The notes beneath the pieces are model-generated. The model worked only from the letters and a program-made list of their open reading frames with translations. It did no database searches and was not told the origin of the DNA. Of a stretch of DNA of 64,000 nt, positions 1 through 13,800 are shown piece after piece (the stretch's first letter is position 1; every line of letters starts with the position of its first letter). The position numbers were made by a program, and so were the translations under genes. The stretch is from Pristionchus mayeri (taxonomy: Eukaryota; Nematoda; Chromadorea; Rhabditida; Neodiplogasteridae). The stretch spans positions 17,663,067 through 17,727,066 of the forward strand of contig BTRK01000002.1 in NCBI GenBank assembly GCA_036245805.1, given 5' to 3'.

Positions 1-3000
1 ACAGATGACAATGGGAGGAAGGGAGGAGGGAATCAATCGGATAGAGCTGTCCCCCATCAGTTTGATCAGCCTATGCTAGCCCTTGCTTTTCCAAGTCTAC
101 GCGGTAAGAGAGCGTGTGGTACGGGGAGAATGCGACCTAGGCAGATCGAAAAGGCAGATGATTGTTGCGTAAAGAGTGAGTTGGGGAGGAACGAGTGTCC
201 ACTCCTTCTCCTCTAAGGGACAATAAGCTCGGATGCAAACGGGCGCAAAAAATCGAATGTTCACGGGTCATAAGCCGATTGTGTGACAAGAAAATGATAA
301 GCTGAGAGTCTGGAGGAGAAGAAGAGAAGGGAGAACTGGTCAGGAGAGAGTGAGTGTTCTGATGGAGTGACGGGTATCAATGGGAGAATAGAAGATCACC
401 TCTCACACGTAGGTCTGCACTTCCCAGATCAATAATTCAGTTACCACAGTACCCTTCGAGATCCATCCCGGGCCTCCGGGATGGGCGCTCTCACCCGCAA
501 CTGTGCTAATCACTGTGAAGGGCGATGGGATTATGACGAGAGAGCAGGCGAAAGGGAGAGAGTGCAGAGAAGGAGAGAGGAGGGACTGAATACCCTCGTA
601 AACAAGAGAACAGCAAGGTGGAGAGAGGAGTCATCACTAGCCAATCGGATGCATCCACTGAGTGGAACAGATCGAGGTTACTGGTTGCGAGATTAGATCT
701 GCAAGTGGATGGAAATGGACAACACCTCCAGCAGAGATCTAATGAAACTGTCAAATCCGGAGTGATCTACAGAAGGAGGGGGCAAATGAGTGAAGCAGTA
801 GTAACAGTGCGAACCATTTTCCACCAAAGTGGTTTCAATTCAATTCTCTCCTTCGCGTCGAACGATGGAGTGAATGAGTGCATTTTGATGCGAGATACTC
901 TCTCAAATCTCTCCGTTCTCTCGCCCGAGGGGACATCAAACGGAAGTCGCTGCGCTTTTTCCAATCGTCTCGGCCTTTTTGCCCACTTCGCCACTAAACG
1001 ACGAGGAAAGAGCAGGAAAGAGTAGGGAATCGACCGGCAGATGAGTAGTATTGGGGGATCCAAGGTTATCTCTCCTCTCCTAATTCAGACACAATGGGCG
1101 GTCCCAGATCACAGCTGTTTACAAATCGAGGTCCAGGTGGCTCTAAACTGGCGCCCCATGAATGTCGAGAGACCTAGAGAAAAGGAGCAGATGAAGAAGA
1201 AGACAACACAAGGAATGGGAAGAGAACTGATCTGATAGTGGTCGATACCGATCAGTTACGGTTCAGTGAAGATGTTCACGATATCGGAGGGATTGTCTAT
1301 CATCAGCATTGTTAAAGAAAGAGTAGATAGAAAATCGTACTAACCCTGTGGGTAGGCATGGTAGTTGTAGTCAGTGAATTTAGATGGTCGAGCAATTTCG
1401 ACAGAGTGGAAGAGCGGTCAGAGGGTGGGGAGCAGCTGTTGGAAAAAGAATCAATCGACCGATGATTGCCTCATTTCCCCTCTCGAGGAATATGAATTGG
1501 ACAGATGCGAAAGCAAATAAGAGATGAGTCACGGTTGTAGATCTCACACGTGTACACTCTTCTCACTCGAGTACTCGTTAATGGAACAACTCCACCTCTC
1601 CAGTTCTCTTCCTTCGAAAACATCGAGATAGAGTTGACAGATTAGTAATGATTTCATTTAAATTTGAAATGTGCGCTATTTCTCAAATTTTAAAGAAAAG
1701 TAAAATCAGTTTCTAATACGCACGTACCCCGCAATACAGTATCCCCATTCATTCTCTCCTCCAGTCTTTCGTTCGAATGGATGTTTTGTTTGATGTTTTC
1801 CCTCTTTTTTCCTCGCGTTTGTTTTAGTTACTTGTGCGCAAATGAATCGGTCCCACTTACAGAATTCTCCTATATGCTTTTAGAACCTTAGCTAGGGTCA
1901 AAACCTCGTTTTTTTTCTGTTTGGTTTGGGTAAAACTTGAATAATGAATACTTGCTTCATGGTTTCCTTTCGCAAATTGACGCTTATGGTCTTTGTCTGG
2001 TCCCCAGGGTGTTCCCAGCTATCAGTGGCTCGGTTATTTGTTTGAGCTACGTTATCGCTCCTCAAACATGCCAGTGATTTCTTGTTGTATTGTCCCTGTT
2101 TTCGCACTGGTCCTCGACAATCAGCAATTCCTTGTCTATGTGTTTTGTCATTGACTCATCACTCGTTCATCCTCTTGTTCGATTACAGTGTAGGTGTCTA
2201 CTATAGTTAGCCAAGATAGATCTTTGTTCGAGGTAGACCATCGCTGTATTCGTGAGTGATTCCATCAAGGCCGTTTGAATCGTCAAGGATGTATTTCACG
2301 CTCGGTTTTGTCACAGCCTCGCACGCTTGGCTTATCGCGCCTTTCGCAGAAATCGAGAGACCGTGCTATCAATCTGACCTATTCGTGTTTGCATCTCGAT
2401 CGCATGGAAGACTTTCCCTCGGCGCTATGATTATGATTGTTGCTGATCGGCGTATCGCTCGGCAGAGTCATTCCTCTTATAGCTCCACTGGCTATATATA
2501 GCCGAGTCTGGTTCTCTCTCTCTGCTTTGGTGAACGGGATCTCTCTTAGACGATTCAGGAGAATGTAAGAGCTCTATTTCCCTTCATGCGAAACGTAACC
2601 TCATACACTGTGAGAACTGACCACTAACTTTTTTTCGTGCGGGAGTAGAGGACGCGTAGACACCGAGAGGCATAATTTTCCCCTATAAGGGGAACTGGAG
2701 TCGGACAAAAAACGCGTTTTGTGGTTACCAAATCGAGGCCATCAACAGAGTGACCTCCTGGTTTCAACTAGCTTATGGGCGTTTCTCTGCTTGGACGAGA
2801 GGTTTCTATTTATCTTGCAAAGCCCTTCGTCTCTGAAGAGACTCGGGCCATATTGGTTCCACCATCTTGTTTTCGGAGCCTTCCCATCCTCCATCTCCCT
2901 CTTCTTTCTCTTTCTATTACTCTATTTCTCGCTTGTTCGATCCACTCTCTTTCGAGGAAAGAGTCTCATTATATGACGGGAGGAAGGGTGACGTCCTATA

Positions 3001-6000
3001 GGGCTAAGTGATGAGCCCATCGAAATTCGAGAGTCAGCAAGACTCATGTTTAATGTAGATTTGGAGAACAATGATCGCTGTAGGGTCACTTTCCGATAGA
3101 AAGAGGACGCCAATTATTTATGATGACACAAACAATGCAACCACCACCACTGATTTACTCTTATCTTTCTTTGAATGATTTTCCACTTGCACAATTCCAT
3201 CTCATTTGTCAATGATGGTTTCTGAAGAGTTCGGGGTATCCTCAACATTGACGTCTGCATTTGGACGGACGCGGAAAGCTCATTTCGTTCGAGACTAATG
3301 TGCTGAATAATAAAGGCAGTGAGCAGTCCTCACGAGATGGTCTAGTTATGCACGCCTTTCCTCGTAGAAGCCCGAATCTTCACAACCGTTATTCTTTGTG
3401 GCCCCTCTCACGTCTTCATCCCTTCTTTCTATAGAGAGACGAAGATGAATAGGAATGAGGAAGAATCTCTCAGTGTGCCACATGCGCTTTTATTTATACG
3501 GCGTGTGTGCGTTTTAGAATTTTGGCTGAAGTTATGCAGAGGTATTCTAGGAGCAATCTAGTGCACGGCTATTTTGACGGGAGTTTCATAGAAGCATGAC
3601 GTGATTTCTTTCTCTCGTTCGTCTCTTCTCATTCCACAACATGATTGAGCGGGTGTTGCTTCATTCTTCATTCTCCTGTCCTTCCCCATCTCCGTCCTCC
3701 TTCCATCTCCCTGGCTTCTTCCCGAGAAGGTCCCGACTTTCACTGCGTTCGCTCTCAGGAGATGATTAGTGCTCACGCCTGAGTGGACAATCAGGATACG
3801 GGGCGAAAGTAGGGGAGGAGGGGATGAGTGATTGTCCATCTCAGCTGTAATCCCCTCTCTCCATCACCCATTCTCACGAAGAATGAGTCGATTCCTACAC
3901 GATTCCGTCGATTCTCAACTGTCACTCTGGATTAGCTGAAGATGCGACCGATTCCTGGATATCGATTGCTCACTCGATTGTATCGTATGGTACCGCAAAT
4001 TCGATCGGAATCCTTTGTGATTCAGTCTGTTGATGCAGTGAATCACCTGTTGGTGAAAGGAACGAAGTGTACGCACGAATTCGCCTCTTTTCACTATTTC
4101 TTCGTCCAGTTTTTTCCAATGCGAAATCGAGCTGAAAGTGAGCGAATATGCACTATGCGACCCTGTAATAGTACATTGGAACGATAGTGAGAGGAGAACG
4201 AGAACGAGTGAAAGATGAAACAGAGGTCCTCTCCCAGAGGTTTTTTTTCAAATCCATTAGGTTGTTCACTTAATCATTCGTTTGATCACCTACTTTAACT
4301 GGTTAGATTCACTTCGCTTCTGTGTGTCGAAAAGCTCTCTAAATTTCTTCACATGTTATCTAACTTGTTAGCTGTTGTTTCCACAGTATCCTGTTTATTC
4401 AATTCAGTCCGATATTTCAATGTTCAGATTGTTTCCCTGATTTATTTCTCTTGCTCTCGATTAGAGATCAGTGTGTCTATCAGTTTGCTCAGTGGTGAAC
4501 GGGTGTGCGAAGAAAAGATCTAGAACTTGTCTGTGATTCATTACCGTAATCTACCACCGCGATTACTAACGAACGCCCCCCCCCCTCCTTTCTCGAACAT
4601 TTTCTTATATCGGCCGCTGACCTTTCCAGCTTCAAATCTATGCTATTTTAAGCCCAAAAACTGGTTATCTCCAATTTTCGAAAGGTGCTGAGCTTTCATC
4701 TCTGTGCCGTTCTTGCTCCGTGATTGGATTACAGTGATATCGTCTATCACTGTCATTGGATTCGTGAGTGTAACAAGTTTGGGCCGATAATCAGTGAAGA
4801 GATGGGGGAAGGAATCACGTGCGGTCGCTCTTTGATACGATACATTGAACGGCCGTTTTGTCCCGCGAAAAGCCGATTTAGAATCGTGAAATGATAAATT
4901 GGTCGATTGTGGGAAGAGAAGTCGGAGGTTGCTCTCGAAGTGGATTGAAGACAAGATGGTCAGTATGATAACAAAAGAGAACGAGGAGGGAAGAACGGCA
5001 GATTGATAAGGAGAAGAGTTTGATAGCGTGTGATTGACTAGTCGTCGTGTTTGAGGAGCATCCAAGGTGGTTGTGCCCCCTCGAAGAACCAACGAGGAGA
5101 CGAGTGAGTTACTGCTCCCTCCCCATCAGATTGCCTCTCTTGGTGAAAGATACACCATTCCAATAGTTTATATTGGGAGGCGAGAGAGGACGCAGGAAGG
5201 GGAATGCGGGGGCTATCACTCACTAGTCTGCATAGTTTACGATGAGTGACTTTTCTATGGACAGATATAGTTGTTATGATGGCGATGGCGAGAATTCATC
5301 GTGAGTCAGTGATTGATATATATGGAAATGTCAATATTTGTCTCTAATAGAAGATCGACTATCGATTTATTTTGCTTGTTTGGTAGAATGCCAATCGCTG
5401 CAGTCAAGTGTTGGTTCCAGTGAGTGAGAACTGCGGGGATGAAGTGGGCCTCTCTCTTTGCGCGTCGTTTGAACTGAGAAGTGTTATCGAAGAGAACGGA
5501 CGTCAGAATCCGACGAGACGAGAGAAGTAACTGTGTAAGCTGTATGATGAGTGCCTTCTTCCCACGCTCGATGGGGGCAAAGGAAATGACATGGTTATGT
5601 GTCACGGATGGTTTCCTTCCTCATGTTATCAACAAGAGCTACACACGTCTGAGATCCCGGAAAAAGGCTAGATTTGCCCTCAGGAGTGGTCAGTTTGTTT
5701 GAGCACGGCGGATACGGGAGAGGCACGCCGATCCAGAGATTCTGATTCCTGTGAGATGGATGTGCTCTTGTGAATTCAGTGAGGTAGATCGGGGAGAGAG
5801 AGAGGGGGGAGGAGGAGATGGGAAGCGGGTATCGATCACGTGCCAGTGGGGGAGTGACTGGACGGTAGATCACTCCCCGCCCCCGTCCCTTCCTTTACTC
5901 GTCCCCATTGATCGCCCCCTCGTTGCTAGTTCATGTCCCGCACGTTTTCCTCTGTTTTCCCTTGTTTCGTGCTGTCGTTTCCTTCCTCTTCCAAGTTGGG

Positions 6001-6793
6001 CATTCATTTGGTCGCACTGATAGCAGCACCCCTCCCTCTCCCCAATCACTGTTATTGTTATTCCGAAAGTGCTGCCAATTCGACAGGACGATTCTCCCTC
6101 TGCAGCCTGAGAAGGCGAGAGAGTGGGTGAGAGTGAGAGAGTGCAGAGTGTGTGAGTCCTCCCATCGCTCATCGGAGACACACTTCCTTCTTTGGAGAGA
6201 TCTCTTCGGTGCTAGGGAACACTCTGGGAGAGCGAGACTGGTTCTTGGCGGGTTTTTCTCGGGAATGATCTGGAACACCGCCTACTTTTCCCTCCCATTG
6301 ATTAGTGATGATGAAATTAGACGGATCGATTGCTTGAGATGTTATCCACAGTCATGTTGCTTACATGTGAAAAGGGAAGGGAACGGGTTTGGGTCTGGAT
6401 TTGTGCTGTCTGTCTCTCTGTGCTCTCCCATTTCCCTCTGCTCTCTCACCCTCTTCCCTTCTCCCTTCACAGTTCGATGCTTCTTCTCTTCCCATTTCTC
6501 GCAAGCCCGTCCAGGTGCTCATCTTGCTTATGAATCATTCGCATCTTTTCTTTCTTGCCCATTGATTTTCTCATCACCTCCAAAAAATAATCGTGGCAGG
6601 ACCCCTGCAGTCTGGACGTAGAGGGGGGAGCGGTGCCTGACATCGGACAGCCTCTGATAGTACCTCAGTTCGTACTACTACTCGCTAACCATACATGTGT
6701 GGGAGTTATTGTGATGGTCAGGAATAGGAAGGGTTTTTATGGTGGATCACTCTTTGAGAGTTAGTGAGTGCAGTGGTTGAAGGGAGGAGAGAA

Positions 6794-6805
6794 GGGGGGG
6801 GGGGG
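6794..6805 (+). repeat. Poly-G tract
   Basis: A run of 12 G sits inside a purine-rich stretch. Length is likely unstable in sequencing. Confidence 0.9.
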
Positions 6806-9100
6806 AGTAGTCCTTGGAAAGTTCCCAGTCGATGGAAGTTACACTAGTGCAGTTGAGTCAGTCAGCACCGCTCACTCTCTTTCTCGTCCCTTCACTCATG
6901 CGCTATTCTTGTTTTTGCACTTTTCCCTAATTTCTCAGCACAGATTCTACGGGATAAATTGCTGCATGAAAGGGTAGTTGTGCTCTCTGATCCCGCTGTG
7001 GCACAGTATAGGATTACGCGAACTGGTCGGCTGTGAAGGGGGCTTTAACTTGAGGTCAGGGGAGATGTGACTGAGGTCTGGTGATCAGAGGAGACGATCG
7101 GTCCCTGACTGAGGACGCAGCACTCATCCTCGAAGATCACTTGTTTGTGAGGGGATGAAAGCAAGGGAATGGAAGATGGATGAAGCAGTCGCTCCCCTAG
7201 GCAGTCACGGGATGGAGGGGGAAGAAGTTTTGTCTCTTTGACCCCTCCCCCTCCCTCTCTCCTCCCCCTCCACTCTCTCTCGCTCATCCACTGTGCTCAA
7301 GCCAAAATTCGGTGGTACTCTGGCTCGCGGGCTTCTCTCTCTCTCTCACCCAAACAATGCCCTTGATGGGGAATAGATACCTAACCTTTTGCCCCCCCCC
7401 CTCTCTCTCTTGATCCCTCTCTTCCTATTGTCAAACCCCGCAGCGATTGCCTTGAAAACAGTGCACGCAGTTGCATCCCCCCTGCTCTTCCACTCGTGCT
7501 TATCAACTCCTTGATTAGACTGGAGGGGGGGGGGTATCGCAGTAACATCGTGCCCTCGGGGCGAGTTGGCCTAATTGCCACTGTTGCGAGTAGGGAACGA
7601 AGGAAGTACTTTGTTGTGTGCACCCCGCTAACTAACATCTGGTCATTCCCCCATTCGGTTTTTTGAAGGAGTGATGATGTATCGATTGGCTTGGAGCACG
7701 AGACCCTCGAAGGAAGAGTTCACTCTCTCCTTTGTTCCTGGTTCTCCACCTCCCACCTCTCCCCTCTCCCTCCTTCCCTCGCTCTCCTCTCGATCTCTCT
7801 GCCCTTGGGGGAGTCCCACTCCTCTGGACACTGAAGGGGGAATAAGGAAAGGTTCCGCTCTCTTCTCTCGCTCGCTTCTCCCTTCCTCGTATATCCGAAT
7901 TAGTAATTGTCCTCTGTGCACATGTTCCACTCGATGGTTGCTGCTTTAGTTGTCTACACGAGCTGGACTAACGAGTGTCCATTTGTGATCCCTATCGGTT
8001 TACACTGCCAGTGAGGATGTATTCCCTCTGACCACCTCTCCTCCCATGGTTGGTTCCTCATTGACGTGAGTGAGAAGGAATCGTCGTCGTGGGAGACTGA
8101 GGAGATTGTTAAGGAGATGAATGACTCATTCCTGTACTGGTTCCCTCTCCCTCTCCTCCCTTTACTCTCTGTCGGTCTCGTTTCTAGCCAGACCGATGGA
8201 TTTATTGGTTTTTGATGCCCGCCCTTCCATAGTCTTCTCTATCCTCTCCATTCCTCCCTATCTGTTCAATGTCCAGTTCCGATTGGTTTCAATGCTTTGT
8301 TTCTTCGATATCCCGATGCCAAATAGAGACTGGAGGGAGTGGGGGTTGAAAGGGCATTTTTGTGCTATCGCTCTCTCCCTATCTCTCCTCTTGTCCATTC
8401 CAATTCGACTCTCTCCGAGCGGTTGTTTGGCTAGTGGTCTGGGAGGATAGCCCCCTCCCTCCTCCCTCGTTCCCCGCAGGGCTTGTCCGTTTGGAAGAAC
8501 CGTTCCGACGGACTCTCTTCATTTGCTATGATATATCACCATTGCTTGCTTCTCTGGTCTCTCTTTGATTGGCGCAGTCTCTTGCCCTTACTCATCGATA
8601 GCCCGCACTCTCCTTACTCCACTCGATCTCTCAGCTTGAGTTTTTTTTCCAGACTCAAGCCCATTTTGAAAACAGCTGAGCGGAGGAGGAGGAGCGGTTT
8701 GCAGTGGGAGGAAGGGAGGGGAGACCAGGACTTGGCTCTTCCACTCAGACATGGAAAGTGAGCATCGATGAGGGGAGAAGTGAGGAATGGATGAGTGAAT
8801 GAATGGGCGCATAATGACTGGCTGACAATCTTGTCCATAGTGGGGTCAAGCTCGTTAAGCGGAAGGAAGGGAGGGAGGGAGGTAGAGGGAGGAGGGGAAT
8901 TGATGGGGGATAGATCAGCTATCTATCGCTCTCTTGCTCATCGCTTTCGAAATCTTCCCCTCCCCAGGGCAGAGATTACTTTCACAGCGAGAGGAGAGAC
9001 AGACAGCTGTAGATTGGACATGCCTAACATTCCGCCACCCCACTGATTTGGATCTCGAGAGGAGCGAAGTTGCCTCTCTCCTTATTCCTCCTTCCTCTTC

Positions 9101-9135
9101 CTCCCCTCCCCTCCCCTCCCCTCCCCTCCCCTCCC
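9101..9135 (+). repeat. (CTCCC)n microsatellite
   Basis: Seven tandem copies of CTCCC lie in pyrimidine-rich intergenic DNA. Confidence 0.95.
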
Positions 9136-9598
9136 ATGATTGCAGACGTTTCTTTCCCTTTTCCTCCTCTCCCTCCTCGAATCTCCTTTCTGTATCACTC
9201 TACTACTCGTGTATCACTGTGATTCATTCCTCCCAACAGTACAACTGTGAATGGTCATTTCGTCGATCTCCCCCTTCGACCACCCTCTATTTTTGCGTGC
9301 TGGAGCGTAAGAGGAGAGTGTAGGAATGAGAGGGGTGGTGATCCGGGTAGATGAGAGGATGGATCACCTTTCCTCGCTCGAGCGTTTACCAGCTAGCTAT
9401 ACCCTCTCCCTACCACTCTTCTAGGATCTCTGTCTCCTCTCCCCGTATCCAACTCGTTCACGCTACCTTTGCAGTGCCAGCGAGGGGAGAGTGTTTATTC
9501 TTCTGCCGGTGGAGAGGGGAGAAGGGAGGTGGTGAGGGGGAGCGGCAAAGGGGGGAAGAGGGAGGGAGATCAACCAGAAGCCAGCAAGTGTAAGGTAC

Positions 9599-9624
9599 TC
9601 TCCCTCTCTCTCTCTCTCTCTCTC
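9599..9624 (+). repeat. (CT)n microsatellite
   Basis: A run of CT dinucleotides interrupted once near its start. It is the mirror type of the (GA)n tract at 58298-58322. Confidence 0.95.
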
Positions 9625-10784
9625 GCGTCCGCCACAGGGTAAAGTTCCCTCTGCTTTTTGTGCACGCTAATCTCTCGTACTGGCACGCATTGACGCGTCA
9701 GAGTGTCTAGTAGAGGGGGTGAAATGGAGTAGATTATTGTGAACTTGCGAGTGACCTCCTTTGGCCCCTACTATTCGTCTGTTCACATATTCGATAATTG
9801 CTCCATCTCTCTCATGACGCTGCTCTTCATTCGAATAAATTACCAAGGTCAGACATTTGGAACTGGCGGTTCGTTAGAATTTTGTCCATTGGTCTGATCA
9901 TCACTTTCGTCACTCGAGTGCACTTCCGGGCCTGATTGATCCCTCTCGTTTTCGTGTACTCTCTTGATGCCCCATGCTCTCTTGTCTTTCTCTACCCCTT
10001 CCTCCTCCTCTGAGATGTCTCATCCTATATCACTTGACTTCACACCCGATCACATTACGGAGGAAGAACGAACTGATTGTCGGTCGTTTCTCGTGATTTT
10101 GTCGCCTTCTTACTCGTTTCGATTTTGAATGGAGAGAATGGGAACAGTTGAGAGATGGAGAGTCGATCCGATTGATCCAATCACATGGGCTACTGAGTAG
10201 CCGAGGTGCTTACTCATTCCTTACCTCTCTCTTCTCTTCATTCTCTATCCGCTCTCTCTCTCCCTCTTCCCTCACTTTGGCCCTCTCACCTTACTGTGAT
10301 GTCTCCTCCCGAATCTCCATGGTTTACTCGATTACTCTGATTGTCTGTCTTCTCTCCCCTCTCTCTCGCTCTCTCACTCGCCCTCAGGGCAGAGTTTATT
10401 GTTAGTGGGAAATGAATGAGTGGGATGACTGGAGGAATTGCGCGCTGCTATATTACTAGCTAGTAGTTGAGAAAGAGAAAGAGTACAACTGTCCTGGCTC
10501 TAATTCATCCTTTCCTCCTTCCCTTTTCGCCCCATCCTTTGACTATACCCATCAATGTCCACATCTCACTTCCCCTGTAATTTAGCTCACTACGCTCTTC
10601 CATCTCATCGTTCTCCTTTTTTTTAATGCTGTCAGCATCCCTTTCGTGACATTGACCTCGATTATCGATTGGTTGTTCTCGTCGCGACTCTTGGCTTACT
10701 GTAATCGCAATCATTGGTTGTCAGGTCGGTCGGGCTCGTAGCCTCTGCCTCTCTCTCTCCCTCTCTACTCGTCACTCGTTGTTT

Positions 10785-10799
10785 CCCTCGTGGCTGCAG
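10785..10799 (+). other. Probable 5' splice-leader or 5'UTR acceptor of dab-1
   Basis: A pyrimidine-rich stretch ends in CTGCAG at 10799, 61 nt upstream of the dab-1 ATG at 10861. In nematodes such an acceptor without an obvious upstream exon is often a trans-splice site. It could equally be the end of a 5'UTR intron. The sequence alone cannot separate the two. Confidence 0.4.
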
Positions 10800-10860
10800 T
10801 GATCATCGCAGCATCGACTGAAGGAGGCAGCAGCATCCATCGACCACCCTCGCAGCAAGC

Positions 10861-13800
10861 ATGGTCGCCCAGCAGAAGATGAAGGAGGAAGAGGTACGAT
10901 GACGAGGATGATGATCTTTGATCTCTCCCCTCTGCAGGTGACGGAGGTCGGAGCGGACGCGACCGTCGCAGCGAGTAGCAAGCAGCCCGGTTCACCCAAG
11001 AGTCGCCTCGCAATGCTCAAGAGGAGCACCGCCAAGAAGGGTGAGTGAGGGCAGGAATGGGAAGGATGAGGGGAATGGGAGAGATGAGACGAGGACTCGC
11101 CTGTGGGAGCCATAGTGAGATATGGGGAACCCCCACTGGTTTGGTCGCATATGGACTCCTGAGGGAAACTCGATTTGAGTGTTGAGAGACTGGAGAGAGG
11201 CGAGGGTTAATTGAGGTCTCGACACTCCATTTCTTCCTTCCACCCCATTCGAGAGAGAGATACTCTTCTTCTTCTCTCTATAGAGAGACGATTGGAGTTC
11301 CCATATCGGGACTCTTTCGCCTAGAGTAGCAGTGGGCCTCTACAATAGGCGTGAGATAGATGGAAGAAGGGAGAGGGGAGTCCACGCGGGATGATTATGG
11401 GGTGGGAAAAATTCTGCGTAGATTGAGGATTGGTGTCTCTCTCCCTTCCGCGTGTTCTCTTGCCGCATTGTCTCTTTCTCTTGCTCCCTCTTGCTCGTAG
11501 TCGTACCTGAGGGCAATATCCCTAATTGCCTGCGGAGTCGAGATTACTCTGCTTCTCTGCGCGCTGCGTGTTTCACATGCTGTCTGGTCTACTTCTATTT
11601 TGGGGATTATGTGAGGGGAGACAATGGGGGGGACGAGAATTAGAGAATGCAGAGACAATGGCGATGATGGGGGTGTTCATAATAGGGGATGAGGGAGGGG
11701 AGGGGATCAGATAGGGTCACTAGGGGATTGACGACGGGAATCCCGAGAATGCAGATGGATTATTGGTATGGATTCACTGTGGTTTTTCTGACGACAGTTG
11801 TAAGCGAATGACAAATGGCGTCATGTGATGGCTACTTTTTAGAAGTCGTATACTCCATTGATATGCGAGAGTGTGCAAAGCGGATCGAATGTTGTTTGCA
11901 CAATCTACTACATACTCTTCCTCCCTCTCCTCTTCTGCAGTCAGTCCCCTCTCCATCGATACCCCGCAGGGTCAAGGGGTGGATGGGTGTTGTTTTGAGG
12001 GAGTACGGATTGGGACGACGAATTTGTTTGTGAGGGGGAGGTAGTCCAGGAAACGGACCGTATGGCCCATAGTGGTGGTGTCGAATGACTCGTTGTGCCC
12101 GATGGCTTGGTGATTCGAAGAAGCAATCAGAGATTGAGGGAACACAAGGGAGAGGAATGAATGGCTCTGCTCGTTCCGAAGGGCAGATCATGTTTCAACC
12201 CCTGCTGACTAATGATTAGTGTGTTCGTAGCCACTGGTGTATTCTTCGAGCTGCCGTGACGCGCACTGTTTAGATAGTCCAGGTAGTTTACATTGGGGGT
12301 CCTTCTACCCCCGAGAAGAGAAGTGCATTTTACGATTTGGCACTCATTGATGCAATTTGGAAAGTGCACCGGATCATGAGACGCGCACGCTGAGCGATCA
12401 CATGATTGTTCTTGCGCGTTGCCACATGATGAATGTCTGCTGCTGCGAGTGGTGACTAGTCAGTACAGCTGAGGATGAGCAGGGGATGGCAAACCTGTTG
12501 GTTGCCTGAGGAAAGAGAAGAGGGATAGAGAGGAGGGGAGTGATCCTGCCATTGTAGTGAAGGACGCTCGAACGATTCCTTCTCTCTCTCTGATCCGATC
12601 CACGGCTTTGAGAGAAAGCGTGACATTCGGAAGAAGGGAGTCGGACTGACCAGGAGGGATTAGGGCGCCCCCGTCTATGCATGGGGGATTACACGAAGAT
12701 TATGTAAGCAGTAGTTGTGTAAGGAGAATGGCTTAGAGCGCAAAATGTGTGAACAAGTGCGGCATAGCATCAAGGATCTGCTCTTTCGCGTGAGCAAATG
12801 GTCAAAGGGGATGAAGGGATGGAGACTGTCGCATCGTTATCGATTCGACTGTATGCTCAATGCTTCTTGTCTCAGTTATTGTTTGGGGTTCGGCCATTTG
12901 ACTGGGAGTGCAAACGAAGCGGAGACCAGAGAAGGAAATGATTGACACTGTAAGGAGTTGGGTATACAGAGTGCTTGATCTCGATGGGAAATGGAGTTGT
13001 TCCCTGTCGAGGGGAGTTGAAACGGATTCCGATCGATTGGAGAGAGTAACACGTGAATACCTCGATTGAGCGTGTCAGGGCGTACTTAATAGCCAATTTA
13101 GCCAAGCACTGGGAACCCTGCAGGCGTCCCATTGCGGGCTGGTCTAATGAGCCGAACGGGGGTTCCGGGCACTTGACAAAGGGTGCAATTTGGTGGATGG
13201 AAGGACCTAGGTTACGAGATGTGAAATTGGATCTGTGGTGTAGTTTATATTTAATAAATGAGGTTGTATTCTCAATCTATGTGAACACAGTGAGGATGAG
13301 AGTAGTATGAAATCCTTAGCTTGATGTGACACTTACCCCACACATAAGAGTGACTATCTGAGAGAATTGAGCAATTATACCTATGAACCGTACAGCAAAA
13401 AATGAAAGTTCATATAAATATGGTCCTAGGTATAACTTTTCACGTAGAGTTTGAAAATCGACCTTAGGAAGCCGTATCTCCCACCCCTCATTTCTTGTTC
13501 TGGGCTGAACTTGAGCGGTCGGTTTTTCTAACTTTTGAACGGCGCATCCAAACCCCGTACATATATAGTAATTCTGAAAGATCTCGACGAGATAAGGATT
13601 TTTACTGTTGTGAGTGAAAGGCTACCTCATCTGTGAAAAAAGTTGAGGCCGTTTGAAATATTAAAATTTATATTTTGAAAACACTTTTTCCGGGATGCAT
13701 TTTTAAGTATGTTCATTCGATTCCCCGTGAAAAGTTACTCCTAGGACCAAATTTTCATTCATAAATTCCCGAGCCAATGATTTTTCCCGAAATGCGGAAA

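Larger units (their letters stand above)
1..10798. other. Gene-poor intergenic DNA upstream of dab-1
   Basis: I recognise no gene here. Open frames on both strands are rich in Ser, Leu, Pro, Arg and Glu and follow purine-rich or pyrimidine-rich stretches rather than any protein family. None has a convincing run of splice-linked conserved exons. The stretch holds short simple repeats (listed separately) and one self-complementary TATA-like stretch near 2489-2504. It may contain regulatory DNA for dab-1 or the far end of a neighbouring gene's intron, but nothing in the sequence proves either. Confidence 0.55.

Noticed and set aside
2489..2504. TATA-box promoter at GGCTATATATAGCC
   Set aside because: Self-complementary and TATA-like, but no gene follows that I can support.
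5908..6621. 237-codon open frame (+)
   Set aside because: Composition is dominated by Ser, Leu, Phe and Pro from CT-rich DNA, no domain, and overlapping frames are open on the other strand.
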